A stretch of DNA of 64,000 nucleotides from Eubacteriales bacterium (lineage in GTDB: Bacteria; Bacillota; Clostridia; Lachnospirales; Lachnospiraceae), in assembly GCA_030524715.1 (NCBI GenBank), contig JAUNGB010000013.1, forward strand, positions 1-64,000, written 5' to 3'. This document shows, piece by piece, positions 17,068 to 25,908 of this stretch. The notes beneath the pieces are model-generated. The model had not been told where the DNA came from. It ran no database searches and saw only the letters and a program-made list of their open reading frames with translations. The translations under genes were made by a program, and so were the position numbers. Within the stretch, counting starts at the first letter, position 1. Each line of letters begins with the position of its first letter.

Positions 17068-19506
17068 ATGATACGAAAGAAAGTGAAGAGTGCATCCCAT
17101 CTTCCCATAAAAAAGGCTAAAAATACTTCTTCAGTGAAAAAACATACCCTACAGTATTACGCTGGCATTCTCCTGCTCTTTTTGCTTTTATTCTCCATCT
17201 GCCTTGTTTCTATTACAAATATCATCTCTAAAATCTTTAGAGATGATGAACCGGATATTAACAAAACAATACAGCAATACCTGAGTACTTCTTTCTCTTC
17301 CAATATTGACAGTCTCTATACCTATAATATAGACAAACCCATGGAAAACTTTTTTAATTCAAGCGCGGTGACAAGCTTTCTTTTTTGTACGCCCCAGTAT
17401 CCGCCGGCTGATGAGTTGAAAGAATATCTGCAGGAGGGGCTTTCCGCTCTTGCTTCCAACTCTGACTACATTACTGCTGCCGCTATTTATGCTTCCGCAT
17501 CCAATACCTGTGTTTCCAGCCAGTGTTCTGACGATACAGGCCAGGAAGCATTCGATCTTTTTTTCACTGACATGGTCTATGACTATAATAGCAATGCACT
17601 TGATAAAAATAAGATCGCCAGCAGTAATTTTAATACCTTCCTGTTTGGATATCAGGATTACATCATATTCTCTAAGGATCTGACCACCTTGTCAGGATCC
17701 CCCCATGCGACTTTGTTTCTGCTCATGGATATGGACGCCTTTTCTTCTTTTTTATATAAAGCAAATGGAAGGATCCCATACAGAGTCAGCGTTTATGATG
17801 CTCATAATAAGCTGCTGTTTTCCAATACTGAAAATGGAACAAAAATGGCTTACACCCAGTTACTGGATCTTGCTTCCAGTAATTTCAGCACAAAGCAGAT
17901 TAATAATACCAGTTATATTTACTGCGGTTCTGACACGATTGGCATACAATACATACTGGAAATGGATTTGCTTCCCATTCCCGGAAGCTCATCCGATTCA
18001 TGGCTTATGTACCTTATCATCCTTTTTACTGTCATTGTGGCTGTTCTCCTTGTTTCGGTACTTATTTTTTTCCGTTTCCGAGATTCTGCCGAACAGTTTG
18101 CTGCCACAATGGAACTACTGGGAATAAAGGGAGGCTCACCTGCCCAATTATCAGCATCCCTGAATAAACGTGTAGATACGCTCATCAACGAAAATGCTGC
18201 TTTCCAAAAAATCGTCAGGGCAACATCTTCAGAAGCGGTTTCTCATCTGTTTGCCAAGCTGATTACCGGAGAACCAGTGGAAAAAGATGAGACACGGATC
18301 ACCTTGTCCAATACCGGATATGGTTTTCGCATAGATGACATTTATATTGCCGGAATTCTCCACCAAACTGTATCCGGCTTTATTAAGGCTTCAAACCGAA
18401 ATAAGATTTTGAATTTACTTAATTCCATTTTTGAGAAATTCAAAGAAAAAACCGACTGTAATGTTTGCGCATTCCTCTTTGATGAAAAGTCCTTCGTAAT
18501 TATTGCTTCTTTCCCGGCAGGCACTTCTATTGCAAAAGGAAAGGCAAAAATTAATGACCTTACACAAAAAATAATGGAGGGAATTGCATTCTTACAATTG
18601 CCAATGATCGTTTCCTTCGGGCATATGTATAATTCCATTCTGGATTTGCCTTTTTCTTATAATGAAGCCTTCAAAACAATGCATTATAAGCTTGAAGCTG
18701 CAGCAAATGCGGATACGAATACAGACGCCATACCCTTTCCTCCTTCAGCGCCGGAAGAATTATCCTCTTCCCCGCCTGATTCCATTCCGGAAACAGAAGA
18801 TATCCCTGCTTCACAGGACGTCTCCGAGCAAATCGACCGCAGGGCTTCCCAAATTGCCCAGCTTATCTGGGATGGGAGGGAGGATCATGTTTCCAGCCTG
18901 GTGGAACGTACACTTTCCGGCATATTTAAAACCGTCTCCCCTGCTGAGCAAAGTGAAAACTGTAAACGGCTGATCAGCGCGCTAACGAGCCATATGCTTT
19001 CCTACCCATTTGTAAATGACAGCCATCTTACCAATGTATATGATACTGTTTTGCCCCTTATTAATACGGATTCCTCTTCTGAAACCCTCCATCAGGGTAT
19101 TTCAGATGCCCTTTCCGTTCTTTGCCATGACTTCTCAGAGGCAATTAAAAAGCAACACAGCCCGTACATTATTGCCACACAAAGATATATAGAGCTTCAC
19201 TACAGCAATCCTGATTTATCTCTTGAAGAAATTGCAGAGAATTTAAAAATAGCGCCCAATTATCTGAGCACTATTTTCAGCAAGAACCTGGGGATCAAAC
19301 TTTTTGAATATATTAATAAATACCGGATTGAAAAATCCATTAAGCTGCTCTTGGACACAGACATGACCGTTAATGATATCAGTACGGAATGCGGCTTTAA
19401 TTCATCCCGGAATTACATAAGAATCTTTAAAAAGTATAAAGAAAATACTCCCGGAGCGTACCGGAAGCAGCATCTGCCTGCTGCACAGGCACATAAGCAA
19501 AAATAA
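17068..19506 (+). CDS. Membrane-anchored AraC-family transcriptional regulator
   Basis: 812 residues. After a basic N-terminus comes a first membrane helix (about 29-53), an extracellular sensor of about 255 residues, a second helix (about 310-333, SWLMYLIILFTVIVAVLLVS), a cytoplasmic linker, and a C-terminal AraC DNA-binding domain (about 705-800): LSLEEIAENLKIAPNYLSTI and TVNDISTECGFNSSRNYIRI, then FKKYKENTPGAYRK. This plan is common for regulators of carbohydrate loci in Lachnospiraceae and related Firmicutes, where the outer part senses a sugar. It is divergent from the Opp-type operon and is the best candidate to act on the paired palindromic sites at 16921 and 24598. GGAG lies before the ATG. 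Confidence 0.9.
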   Translation: MIRKKVKSASHLPIKKAKNTSSVKKHTLQYYAGILLLFLLLFSICLVSITNIISKIFRDDEPDINKTIQQYLSTSFSSNIDSLYTYNIDKPMENFFNSSAVTSFLFCTPQYPPADELKEYLQEGLSALASNSDYITAAAIYASASNTCVSSQCSDDTGQEAFDLFFTDMVYDYNSNALDKNKIASSNFNTFLFGYQDYIIFSKDLTTLSGSPHATLFLLMDMDAFSSFLYKANGRIPYRVSVYDAHNKLLFSNTENGTKMAYTQLLDLASSNFSTKQINNTSYIYCGSDTIGIQYILEMDLLPIPGSSSDSWLMYLIILFTVIVAVLLVSVLIFFRFRDSAEQFAATMELLGIKGGSPAQLSASLNKRVDTLINENAAFQKIVRATSSEAVSHLFAKLITGEPVEKDETRITLSNTGYGFRIDDIYIAGILHQTVSGFIKASNRNKILNLLNSIFEKFKEKTDCNVCAFLFDEKSFVIIASFPAGTSIAKGKAKINDLTQKIMEGIAFLQLPMIVSFGHMYNSILDLPFSYNEAFKTMHYKLEAAANADTNTDAIPFPPSAPEELSSSPPDSIPETEDIPASQDVSEQIDRRASQIAQLIWDGREDHVSSLVERTLSGIFKTVSPAEQSENCKRLISALTSHMLSYPFVNDSHLTNVYDTVLPLINTDSSSETLHQGISDALSVLCHDFSEAIKKQHSPYIIATQRYIELHYSNPDLSLEEIAENLKIAPNYLSTIFSKNLGIKLFEYINKYRIEKSIKLLLDTDMTVNDISTECGFNSSRNYIRIFKKYKENTPGAYRKQHLPAAQAHKQK

Positions 19507-19535
19507 CCCATAAAAAATTCTCAAGGAGGATACAC

Positions 19536-20027
19536 ATGAAAATAATTATAAATAAAACCAACGCCATCCTTTCCGGATTCACTGCTCTCTTTATGAGCAT
19601 GTTCTGCATTTATTATTTAAAAAGCGGCATGTATCCGGAAGCGCCTGTATTTTTGATCATTGCTTTGATATTTAGCTGTCTTTTTATCAGGAACGCCTCT
19701 TCCCTTACTGTCACCCAGAACTCTGTTTCCCGTTCCTTTTTCGGATTTCGAAAAAAAGAGCTGCTATGGGCTGACGTAAAAGAAGTAGGGCTTATTGGTG
19801 AAAATGTTTTTAGCCATAATAAGAACAGAACCGGACATAAATATATTTACATTTCTCCCAGGTCAATGACACAAAAAGAACGCTTTGATATGATTGTAAA
19901 ATGGCCGCCCAAGAATATTCTTTATATGGAATATAGTAAAAAAAATCTGGAATACACCATGGCCATCTGGGGAAAAGAATTAAAAACCTATAATGTAGAG
20001 GATCTGTTTCCTAATACGGAAGATTAA
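19536..20027 (+). CDS. Small membrane protein with PH-like domain
   Basis: 163 residues. Two hydrophobic helices (about 8-28 and 35-52) are followed by a soluble part reading SLTVTQNSVSRSFFGFRKKE, then LLWADVKEVGLIG, which is the strand pattern of bacterial PH-like domains. Conserved function is unknown. AAGGAGG precedes the start, and the gene follows the AraC-type regulator by 29 bases, so the two are probably cotranscribed; a role in sensing at the membrane is conceivable but not shown. Confidence 0.7.
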   Translation: MKIIINKTNAILSGFTALFMSMFCIYYLKSGMYPEAPVFLIIALIFSCLFIRNASSLTVTQNSVSRSFFGFRKKELLWADVKEVGLIGENVFSHNKNRTGHKYIYISPRSMTQKERFDMIVKWPPKNILYMEYSKKNLEYTMAIWGKELKTYNVEDLFPNTED

Positions 20028-20043
20028 AAAAGCTTCCGACCGA

Positions 20044-21204
20044 TCAGTTTAAGCCCTTGTACACCTTCTGCAGTTCAAGGGCTTTTGCCCGATATGCATA
20101 ATTGTGATGAGCCTCTCTTACAATTCCGAATTTTGCCTCTGACTCATTTGTAAAGATTCCATTACTCACTGCATTGGAATCTTCCTCTTCAAATAAGCGG
20201 AAAAAATGACAGGTTTTTACATAAGGCATTTGCTTCAGAAGTTCATAGCATTTTGGAATCAATGCCGCCTGTTCTTTTTCCCGCTGCTCATTCCAGCAGT
20301 CAGAGAAACCAAATTCCGTAAGCAAAACCTTCTTTTTTCCATCACCGTGCTTTGCCATAATATGATACGCCATATCGTTATAGCTTTTCCAAAGTGCATC
20401 CGGCATATCTTCTGTCAGGTACATTTTCTCTGCCGGATAGGATGTATTACAGGGAGCATAACCCATTTGTGTTGACAAATACGGATGCCAGGCTACCATA
20501 TCAAAATAATCATCCGTATTTTTTGAAAAAGATCTGCCCTCTTCAATACACCGATACATAATATCCAGGCACACCGCAATTCCATAACAGCCCGGGACGC
20601 CCTCCGGAAGATAATGCCCCATACTATCCGGAGTGGGTGAAAAGCTGACAACCGTACAGCCCGGATCTGCCCTGCGGATTCCTCTGGCGGAAACATACAT
20701 CAGATCACAGGCCATCAGCATCATCTCTTCGATCGTATAAGCTTTCTCTCCTGCCCTCCATCCGACCGGATGCATGAACAATGGGAAATTCCACTCATTT
20801 CCTACCTCCCACTGCCGGATCTGCGGAAATCTCCGTACAATTCTCTCCCAGTTCCTCTCTGTTGCCTCAAGCACCCGGCAATATGGACTTCCCGGTGTAA
20901 GATCTCGTTCCGGTATCGCCAGATTATCTCCATGGCTGATGTCGAAGGGTACTGTCGGTTCAGAAACTCCTGTAACCTCAATATCATTTTGCACACATAA
21001 ATCCAGTGTCTTGTCATATACAGCGCATATTTTATCATAGTCTTCTTCTGCAGGCGACATTGCTTCTGACATCCATTCACGGAAAGCAGTTACCCCAAGG
21101 TCTTTCATAATTCCCACCGCAATTTCCGGTGTTGTCTTTCCTTTCAGGACATCCATCGTAACCGGCTCGCCAATTCCGTACAATCTATTTTTTCTGTAAT
21201 TCAT
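20044..21204 (-). CDS. Glycoside hydrolase-like TIM barrel protein (clan GH-A, GH39-like)
   Basis: 386 residues without signal peptide. The clan GH-A pattern is visible: 'IRQWEVGNEWNFPLFMHP' with the Asn-Glu acid/base pair (about 140) and 'KKVLLTEFGFSDCWNE' with the nucleophile Glu (about 300). YFDMVAWHPYLS between them fits the barrel strand with a conserved His. The nearest recognised type is GH39-like, but the exact family and substrate are uncertain. AGAGGTG precedes the ATG. It is the last gene of the lactonase-SDR-dehydratase operon, 62 bases after the dehydratase gene, and would act on intracellular oligosaccharides. Confidence 0.72.
   Translation of the reverse strand: MNYRKNRLYGIGEPVTMDVLKGKTTPEIAVGIMKDLGVTAFREWMSEAMSPAEEDYDKICAVYDKTLDLCVQNDIEVTGVSEPTVPFDISHGDNLAIPERDLTPGSPYCRVLEATERNWERIVRRFPQIRQWEVGNEWNFPLFMHPVGWRAGEKAYTIEEMMLMACDLMYVSARGIRRADPGCTVVSFSPTPDSMGHYLPEGVPGCYGIAVCLDIMYRCIEEGRSFSKNTDDYFDMVAWHPYLSTQMGYAPCNTSYPAEKMYLTEDMPDALWKSYNDMAYHIMAKHGDGKKKVLLTEFGFSDCWNEQREKEQAALIPKCYELLKQMPYVKTCHFFRLFEEEDSNAVSNGIFTNESEAKFGIVREAHHNYAYRAKALELQKVYKGLN
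20051..20084 (+). terminator. Intrinsic terminator of the regulator/PH-like transcript
   Basis: AAGCCCTTG and CAAGGGCTT form a 9-base stem, followed by TTTT on the plus strand. It is placed over the last codons of the convergent gene 20044-21204. Confidence 0.5.
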
Positions 21205-21266
21205 ACCTGTACACCTCTTTCACCTGTTTTTCATTATGGTTTTTATGGTTTTCATTATAGTTCTTC

Positions 21267-22481
21267 TTACGGCCTGACCGGGGTACCGTCCGGCAGTCTT
21301 GTCAAAAACCAGTTGTGAGAATGCTCACGGAACTGTGCCGGATATTCCTTCGCCATCTCTTCATCCACATCAATACCAAGTCCAGGCTTTTTGTTTGGAT
21401 ACAAATAGCCGTTTCTTACTTCAGGGCATCCCGGGAACATCTCTTTTTCTATCTCAGAAAATCCAAAGAACTCCTGGATTCCGAAATTTGGTACATTTAC
21501 GTCAATGTGAAGCTGGGCTGCAACACCAACAGGAGAAATATCATGGGGACCGTGCCATGCCGTTTTTACTCCATAATATTCTGCAAAAGCCGCAAGCTTC
21601 CAGGCGGGGGTGATGCCTCCGATCATACTGATGTGGCAGCGTATGTAATCAATCATTCTTTCTGAAATCAGCTTCTTATATTCCGCCGGATTTGTAAACA
21701 GCTCACCCATTCCAAGAGGGATATGGCTCTGGCTTCGTATCAGAGAATACCAGTCGCTGTTTTCCGGGGATAACGCATCCTCCAGGAACAAAAGATTGTA
21801 TGGCTCCAGTTTCTTTGCAACCTGCAGTGCCTCAATGGGCGCCAATCGCTCGTGTATATCATAGCAAAAATGAATATCTGTTCCTGCAAAATCCTCCTTC
21901 AGCCTGCGAAACATTTCTCCGGCCTGCTCTGCAATATCATAATTGTTAAAATATGCCCCATCTTTGGCATTTTCGGTTTTCACAATAGGATAGACAGACG
22001 TACCTTCCATGTGCTCACATCCCACTCTCACATAACGGAAGCCTTCTGCAATATATTTCTGAACCGCCTGTTTTAATTCCTGATAGTTGTTTCCATGGGC
22101 ATGGCGGTAAACTGCGGCTCCCTGCCTGCATCTTCCTCCTAAAAGCTGATAAACAGGCATTCCTGCCATTTTTCCCTTAATATCCCAAAGAGCCTCATCA
22201 ACACCTGAAATAGCATTATTCAATACAGGACCCCTGCGCCAGTATGAGCTTCCAATCGCCGACTCCCACAAATCTACTATATCGTCAACATTTCTTCCAA
22301 TAAGAAGCGGCTTTAAATTCACCTCAAGAGCTGTCTTCACTGCCTGCCAGCGTTGTGTAAATGTGGCGCATCCCAGACCATAAAGTCCAGGCTCTGTGGT
22401 TTCTACTTTCACTACAAGCAAGTCAACTCCATTGGGAGCTGTCGCTATCGTTCTGATATCTTTTATTTTTATATCTGACAT
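21267..22481 (-). CDS. Enolase-superfamily sugar-acid dehydratase, ManD/RspA-like
   Basis: 404 residues. Motifs of the mannonate dehydratase-like (ManD/RspA) group: FCYDIHERLAPIEALQVAK (metal Asp and following segment), LFLEDALSPEN (metal Glu), GMGELFTNP (third metal ligand), and the late 'KTAWHGPHDISPVGVAAQLH'. Family members dehydrate aldonates such as D-mannonate or D-gluconate to 2-keto-3-deoxy acids; many members are slow or of unknown substrate. Here it sits downstream of an SDR (two bases apart) and a lactonase, which suggests it dehydrates the aldonate they produce. Confidence 0.82.
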   Translation of the reverse strand: MSDIKIKDIRTIATAPNGVDLLVVKVETTEPGLYGLGCATFTQRWQAVKTALEVNLKPLLIGRNVDDIVDLWESAIGSSYWRRGPVLNNAISGVDEALWDIKGKMAGMPVYQLLGGRCRQGAAVYRHAHGNNYQELKQAVQKYIAEGFRYVRVGCEHMEGTSVYPIVKTENAKDGAYFNNYDIAEQAGEMFRRLKEDFAGTDIHFCYDIHERLAPIEALQVAKKLEPYNLLFLEDALSPENSDWYSLIRSQSHIPLGMGELFTNPAEYKKLISERMIDYIRCHISMIGGITPAWKLAAFAEYYGVKTAWHGPHDISPVGVAAQLHIDVNVPNFGIQEFFGFSEIEKEMFPGCPEVRNGYLYPNKKPGLGIDVDEEMAKEYPAQFREHSHNWFLTRLPDGTPVRP

Positions 22482-22483
22482 CT

Positions 22484-23272
22484 TTATTTCTCTCCTTTCA
22501 CTCTTTCCGGCATTCCGGGAAGAATTAGCCCGCCGTCGACTCTAAGTGTAATTCCCGTTATGTAAGATGCATTTTCAGAAGCCAGAAAGGCCGCCGCCTT
22601 TCCAATATCCTCCGGTCGTCCCATACGTCCGAGAGGAATTTTCTTTCCAAGCTGCTGATATATTTCCTTCATCGATTGGTATTCTTCCTCACCCTCTGTC
22701 CGTACCTCAACAGATCCCGGCGCCACGTTATTAATACGAATTCCATAAGGAGCCAGTTCTAAAGCAAAGGATTGAACGGCACGATTAAGTCCCGCCTTAC
22801 ACGCCCCGTAAATCCCATCGCCAGGATAAGCACGTTCTCCTCTCGTAGATGTAATATTGATGATACATCCGCAAATTTTATGCTCTTTCATATAACTGGC
22901 ACAAATCTGCATCATCCATATATAGTTCTTAAAATCCAGATTAAGCAGTAAGTCCATTTTTTCTTCTGTAATATCTAAAAGATTTTCAAACCATGTCACT
23001 CCTGCATTGTTTACCAGTACGTCAGCCCCTCCCAAATATTCCGCAGCGTTTCCAAAAAATATTTCCGCCTGCTTTTTATTCTGAAAATCCGCCTGAAAAC
23101 AGCCGCAGTTTATCTCAAACTTCTCCTGTAATTCCTTTGCAAAAGCCAATGCTGCCGCTTCTCGTTTGTTATAGGAAAAAGCAACATCGTACCCCTTTGA
23201 AGCCAGTTCCAGCACAATCCCTTTTCCAATACCATGGCTGCCTCCTGTTACAATCGCTTTCTTTCTTATCAT
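22484..23272 (-). CDS. SDR-family oxidoreductase, probably a sugar dehydrogenase
   Basis: 262 residues from the ATG at 23272 (GAAGGGA upstream); the frame can be extended to 23326 but only into the lactonase gene. Rossmann motif TGGSHGIGKG near the start, NNAGVT (about 90), catalytic Tyr-Lys in YGACKAG, and 'PGSVEVRTEG' and 'SENASYITGITLRVDGG' typical of glucose-1-dehydrogenase-like SDRs. In this operon it would oxidise an aldose to its lactone for the neighbouring lactonase. Substrate and cofactor preference cannot be read. Confidence 0.82.
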   Translation of the reverse strand: MIRKKAIVTGGSHGIGKGIVLELASKGYDVAFSYNKREAAALAFAKELQEKFEINCGCFQADFQNKKQAEIFFGNAAEYLGGADVLVNNAGVTWFENLLDITEEKMDLLLNLDFKNYIWMMQICASYMKEHKICGCIINITSTRGERAYPGDGIYGACKAGLNRAVQSFALELAPYGIRINNVAPGSVEVRTEGEEEYQSMKEIYQQLGKKIPLGRMGRPEDIGKAAAFLASENASYITGITLRVDGGLILPGMPERVKGEK

Positions 23273-23294
23273 CTGAAAATCCCTTCTCTTTTTC

Positions 23295-24365
23295 TTATAT
23301 TTCCGCCGCTTTAACTGCTTTAACAAAAACTGCCTCGGGAATTCTTACATCCGATAATGGCTCTCCTATTTCTCCTGTCTGCGGATTTCTTTCACAGAGC
23401 ACTACGTTTCCGCTTTTCTGATTTGCGATCAATACAAACCTGTCATCCGGCGTAATGCAAAAATTACGGGGAAAACTTCCTCCACAGCTATAATGGCCGA
23501 TTATTTCCACTGTTCCATTTTCTCTGGAAACCCGGAATGCAGCAATACTATCAGCCCCTCTGTTCGATGTATACAGGAATCTTTCATCCATGGAGAAATG
23601 AATATCCGCACCGAGATTAAAGTCCCCAAAGCTTTCCGGCAGCGTACTTACAATTTGTATTTCCCGAAAGCTTTCTCCATCCTTTTCTGATTCATAAACA
23701 AGCAATTTACTTCCCATTTCTGTCAGAACATACAAAAATCTTTCGTCTTTACTGAACACAAAATGCCGTGGTCCTGTGCCCTTGGGCGTATGAATCTGCA
23801 TATCTTGTTTTCCGGGAAGAAGCTTTCCCCCATCAAGGATCTCATAGCAAAAAATCTGGTCAAGTCCCAAATCCGAAGCATATAGCCGTTTTCCATCCCC
23901 GGAAACACATGTTGCATGTATATGAGGTCCCTCCTGACGCACCTGATTTTCAAACCCTACTCCTTCATGCTGCTTAAAATCGCAAATTTCCTGTACACCA
24001 GTCTTTTCATCCACCCGGCATACAACGAGGCTGCCGCTCATATAATTTGCAGCCGAAATATATTTTCCATCCGGCCAGAGATACAGATGGCACATAGCAG
24101 TCCCTTCTGTTTTTATTTTATTGACATGCTCCAATTCACCCGTAACACAATTTCTCAAAAAGGAATGAATATACCCGCAGTCCTCAAGCTCACTGACTGA
24201 AAACAACCAATTCTGTGTGACACACAAAAATGAAGGATTTAAACTTACCTCCGGATAGGAATTCCGTATGACCAGCTTCTTTTTCTCTGTGTTTAATTCC
24301 AACAGATAAATTCCATCTCCACCCTTTTCTCCCATATAAGAGCCTGCATAAACATGGTAAATCAT
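23295..24365 (-). CDS. Lactonase family beta-propeller (6-phosphogluconolactonase-like)
   Basis: 356 residues in the seven-bladed propeller lactonase family (PF10282). Repeated blades are seen in 'GEKGGDGIYLLELNTEKKKL', 'PDGKYISAANYMSGSLVVC', 'GDGKRLYASDLGLDQIFCYE' and 'MDERFLYTSNRGADSIAAFR', with 'GTGPRHFVFSKDERFLYVLTE' carrying the conserved Arg-His. It would open the sugar lactone made by the SDR. GGAG precedes the ATG. A 34-codon reading frame lies directly upstream. Confidence 0.85.
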   Translation of the reverse strand: MIYHVYAGSYMGEKGGDGIYLLELNTEKKKLVIRNSYPEVSLNPSFLCVTQNWLFSVSELEDCGYIHSFLRNCVTGELEHVNKIKTEGTAMCHLYLWPDGKYISAANYMSGSLVVCRVDEKTGVQEICDFKQHEGVGFENQVRQEGPHIHATCVSGDGKRLYASDLGLDQIFCYEILDGGKLLPGKQDMQIHTPKGTGPRHFVFSKDERFLYVLTEMGSKLLVYESEKDGESFREIQIVSTLPESFGDFNLGADIHFSMDERFLYTSNRGADSIAAFRVSRENGTVEIIGHYSCGGSFPRNFCITPDDRFVLIANQKSGNVVLCERNPQTGEIGEPLSDVRIPEAVFVKAVKAAEI

Positions 24366-24399
24366 CTTCTGTCGTTCTCCTTTTTCTTCATTGTTTTAA

Positions 24400-24504
24400 T
24401 TAGTAAATATCTCCATTATCCTGTATATCATGTTCTTTTCCTGCAGCATCTATTGACGCTTTTCTAAACAGATCATTAAAATATTCCGCAAGTTCACTTG
24501 GCAT
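24400..24504 (-). CDS. Small ORF, 34 codons, first in the lactonase operon
   Basis: Minus-strand ATG at 24504 with a perfect AGGAGG 6 bases upstream; the peptide begins MPSELAEYFNDLFRKASI and ends in a Tyr before TAA at 24400. It is acidic, without membrane helix or signal. The stop lies 35 bases before the lactonase start. Further upstream (24535-24560) another AGGAGG is followed by a start-stop pair ATG GTG TGA. The peptide could be a real microprotein or a leader that couples translation. I do not recognise it. Confidence 0.6.
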   Translation of the reverse strand: MPSELAEYFNDLFRKASIDAAGKEHDIQDNGDIY

Positions 24505-24597
24505 ATTCTTTCCTCCTGATTCTCCTGTCATCTTTTTCACACCATACTATTTTCCTCCTGGATTATCAATTTTTAATTTTTCATCTTCAGTTATTGC

Positions 24598-24628
24598 TTT
24601 TCAGAAATCTGAATAGTTGTCTACAATA
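24598..24628 (-). promoter_or_regulatory. Promoter -10 with downstream palindrome, site 2 (lactonase operon)
   Basis: TATTGT (24628-24623), eight bases, then ATTCAGATTTCTGAAAA (24614-24598), exactly the arrangement of site 1 at 16921-16951. It lies 35 bases after the hipA-like stop codon and about 95 bases before the small ORF. Confidence 0.6.
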
Positions 24629-24648
24629 TGAAAAAACACAAATAATAA

Positions 24649-25908
24649 TTATTTAAATTCCATATCAAATGCGGATTCCATATATTCACAAGCACTTCGT
24701 GTCAAACCACATTTTTCAGCAAGTAATTTCCAATTCTTGCATACGACCTCCGTAATTTTCTCGATCATCTCACCAGCCTCAAGCTTATTTATCCCAAAAT
24801 ATTTTGCTACACTCATTGCAAGTTCCAGCGAAATGGAATTATCATCCATACTGACATTTAAGGACAGGTTATTTCCATACGGGACTGGATTTACATCATA
24901 GAGCGGGGACAATCTCCATCCATTTTTGGTCAAAATAAATCCATGGTTTCTTAAATGGTCATCTGTATTTGATACTGCCATGTTAAACACAATCCTTTTC
25001 CATAATTCTTTCAAATCCCGTTTCGGCTCTGCTCCGTTCGACTTAATAAAAGAGACCAGTTCCAAATAACTGGATCCATCTTCTCCCGATGCGCCATCCA
25101 TCTTTCCGAGCAGGGTCATTGCTGAGGCAAAATGAATTCTTCTATCGCAATCCCTGTCAAACCGCTTTACAAGAAAAGTAGAACCATTTCGGGAAAATGT
25201 TTCCAATTTTGCTTCCGGTACATCAAGCCCACACATTTTTGCCAAATCATGAACTACCATTTCCCACGCGCCGAAATTATATTCATCATGCTTAGATGGG
25301 AATTTTGCAATCCACAGGTTTCCTTTCTCATCCTTTACCGTAGCTTTTGGGCGAGCCCCTCCAAGAGATGATCCTGGTGCTAAAAGTTGCCGCAGCCATT
25401 TTGTTTCCAATCCACTTTCATCATTTTCAAAGCCCCAACTGGCAGCTTCCAATGTACGCAATGTAGTCCATGGAGGGGTGGCCAGTTCCTGATCATCCGA
25501 CAAAAATATACCGTTTCTTTCAGTTTTGAAACGTAATGCACCCATACGTGCTTTGTCATATACCCCCAACAGATAATCACTTTCTCCTAATTTCTTTGGT
25601 TTTCGCTCTTCTCTTCTGGCCAGTTCTGCTTCTCTTCTCCGCATCAGAAGTCTTCCCCATCTGTCCGGACATGAATCTGCAAATACTCCGAACAATATTT
25701 TATCCATTGGTACATAATGTCTTCCGTTATATAATAACAAATCAGGATCCAAAAGATAATTTGCTGTTGGAGATGTCAACCATTCTGTTTCATATTCAAA
25801 AGAAAATTGTTCTTTTCCTCTGATAAAAGAAACATAAAGTTTTCCAATTAATTGGGGGACTGATTCAGTCCAATTTTCATAGACAAATATTGATTTTTCT
25901 TCCATCAT
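24649..25908 (-). CDS. HipA-family kinase toxin
   Basis: 419 residues. HipA features in order: N-terminal subdomain, the glycine loop LAPGSSLGGARPKATV (about 177-192), catalytic lysine in LWIAKFPS, 'FLVKRFDRD', the catalytic loop AVSNTDDHLRNHGF (about 315-328) and the metal-binding LSPLYDVNP. E. coli HipA phosphorylates glutamyl-tRNA synthetase GltX; targets vary in other members. It overlaps the antitoxin-like gene by four bases (ATGA). The kinase motifs look intact, so it is probably active. A gltX gene lies 23 kb away in this window but physical linkage is not informative. Confidence 0.88.
   Translation of the reverse strand: MMEEKSIFVYENWTESVPQLIGKLYVSFIRGKEQFSFEYETEWLTSPTANYLLDPDLLLYNGRHYVPMDKILFGVFADSCPDRWGRLLMRRREAELARREERKPKKLGESDYLLGVYDKARMGALRFKTERNGIFLSDDQELATPPWTTLRTLEAASWGFENDESGLETKWLRQLLAPGSSLGGARPKATVKDEKGNLWIAKFPSKHDEYNFGAWEMVVHDLAKMCGLDVPEAKLETFSRNGSTFLVKRFDRDCDRRIHFASAMTLLGKMDGASGEDGSSYLELVSFIKSNGAEPKRDLKELWKRIVFNMAVSNTDDHLRNHGFILTKNGWRLSPLYDVNPVPYGNNLSLNVSMDDNSISLELAMSVAKYFGINKLEAGEMIEKITEVVCKNWKLLAEKCGLTRSACEYMESAFDMEFK

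Noticed and set aside
24649-25908. Functional link of HipA to gltX at 48847
   Set aside because: E. coli HipA targets GltX, but the two genes are 23 kb apart here and targets differ in the family; no sequence support.
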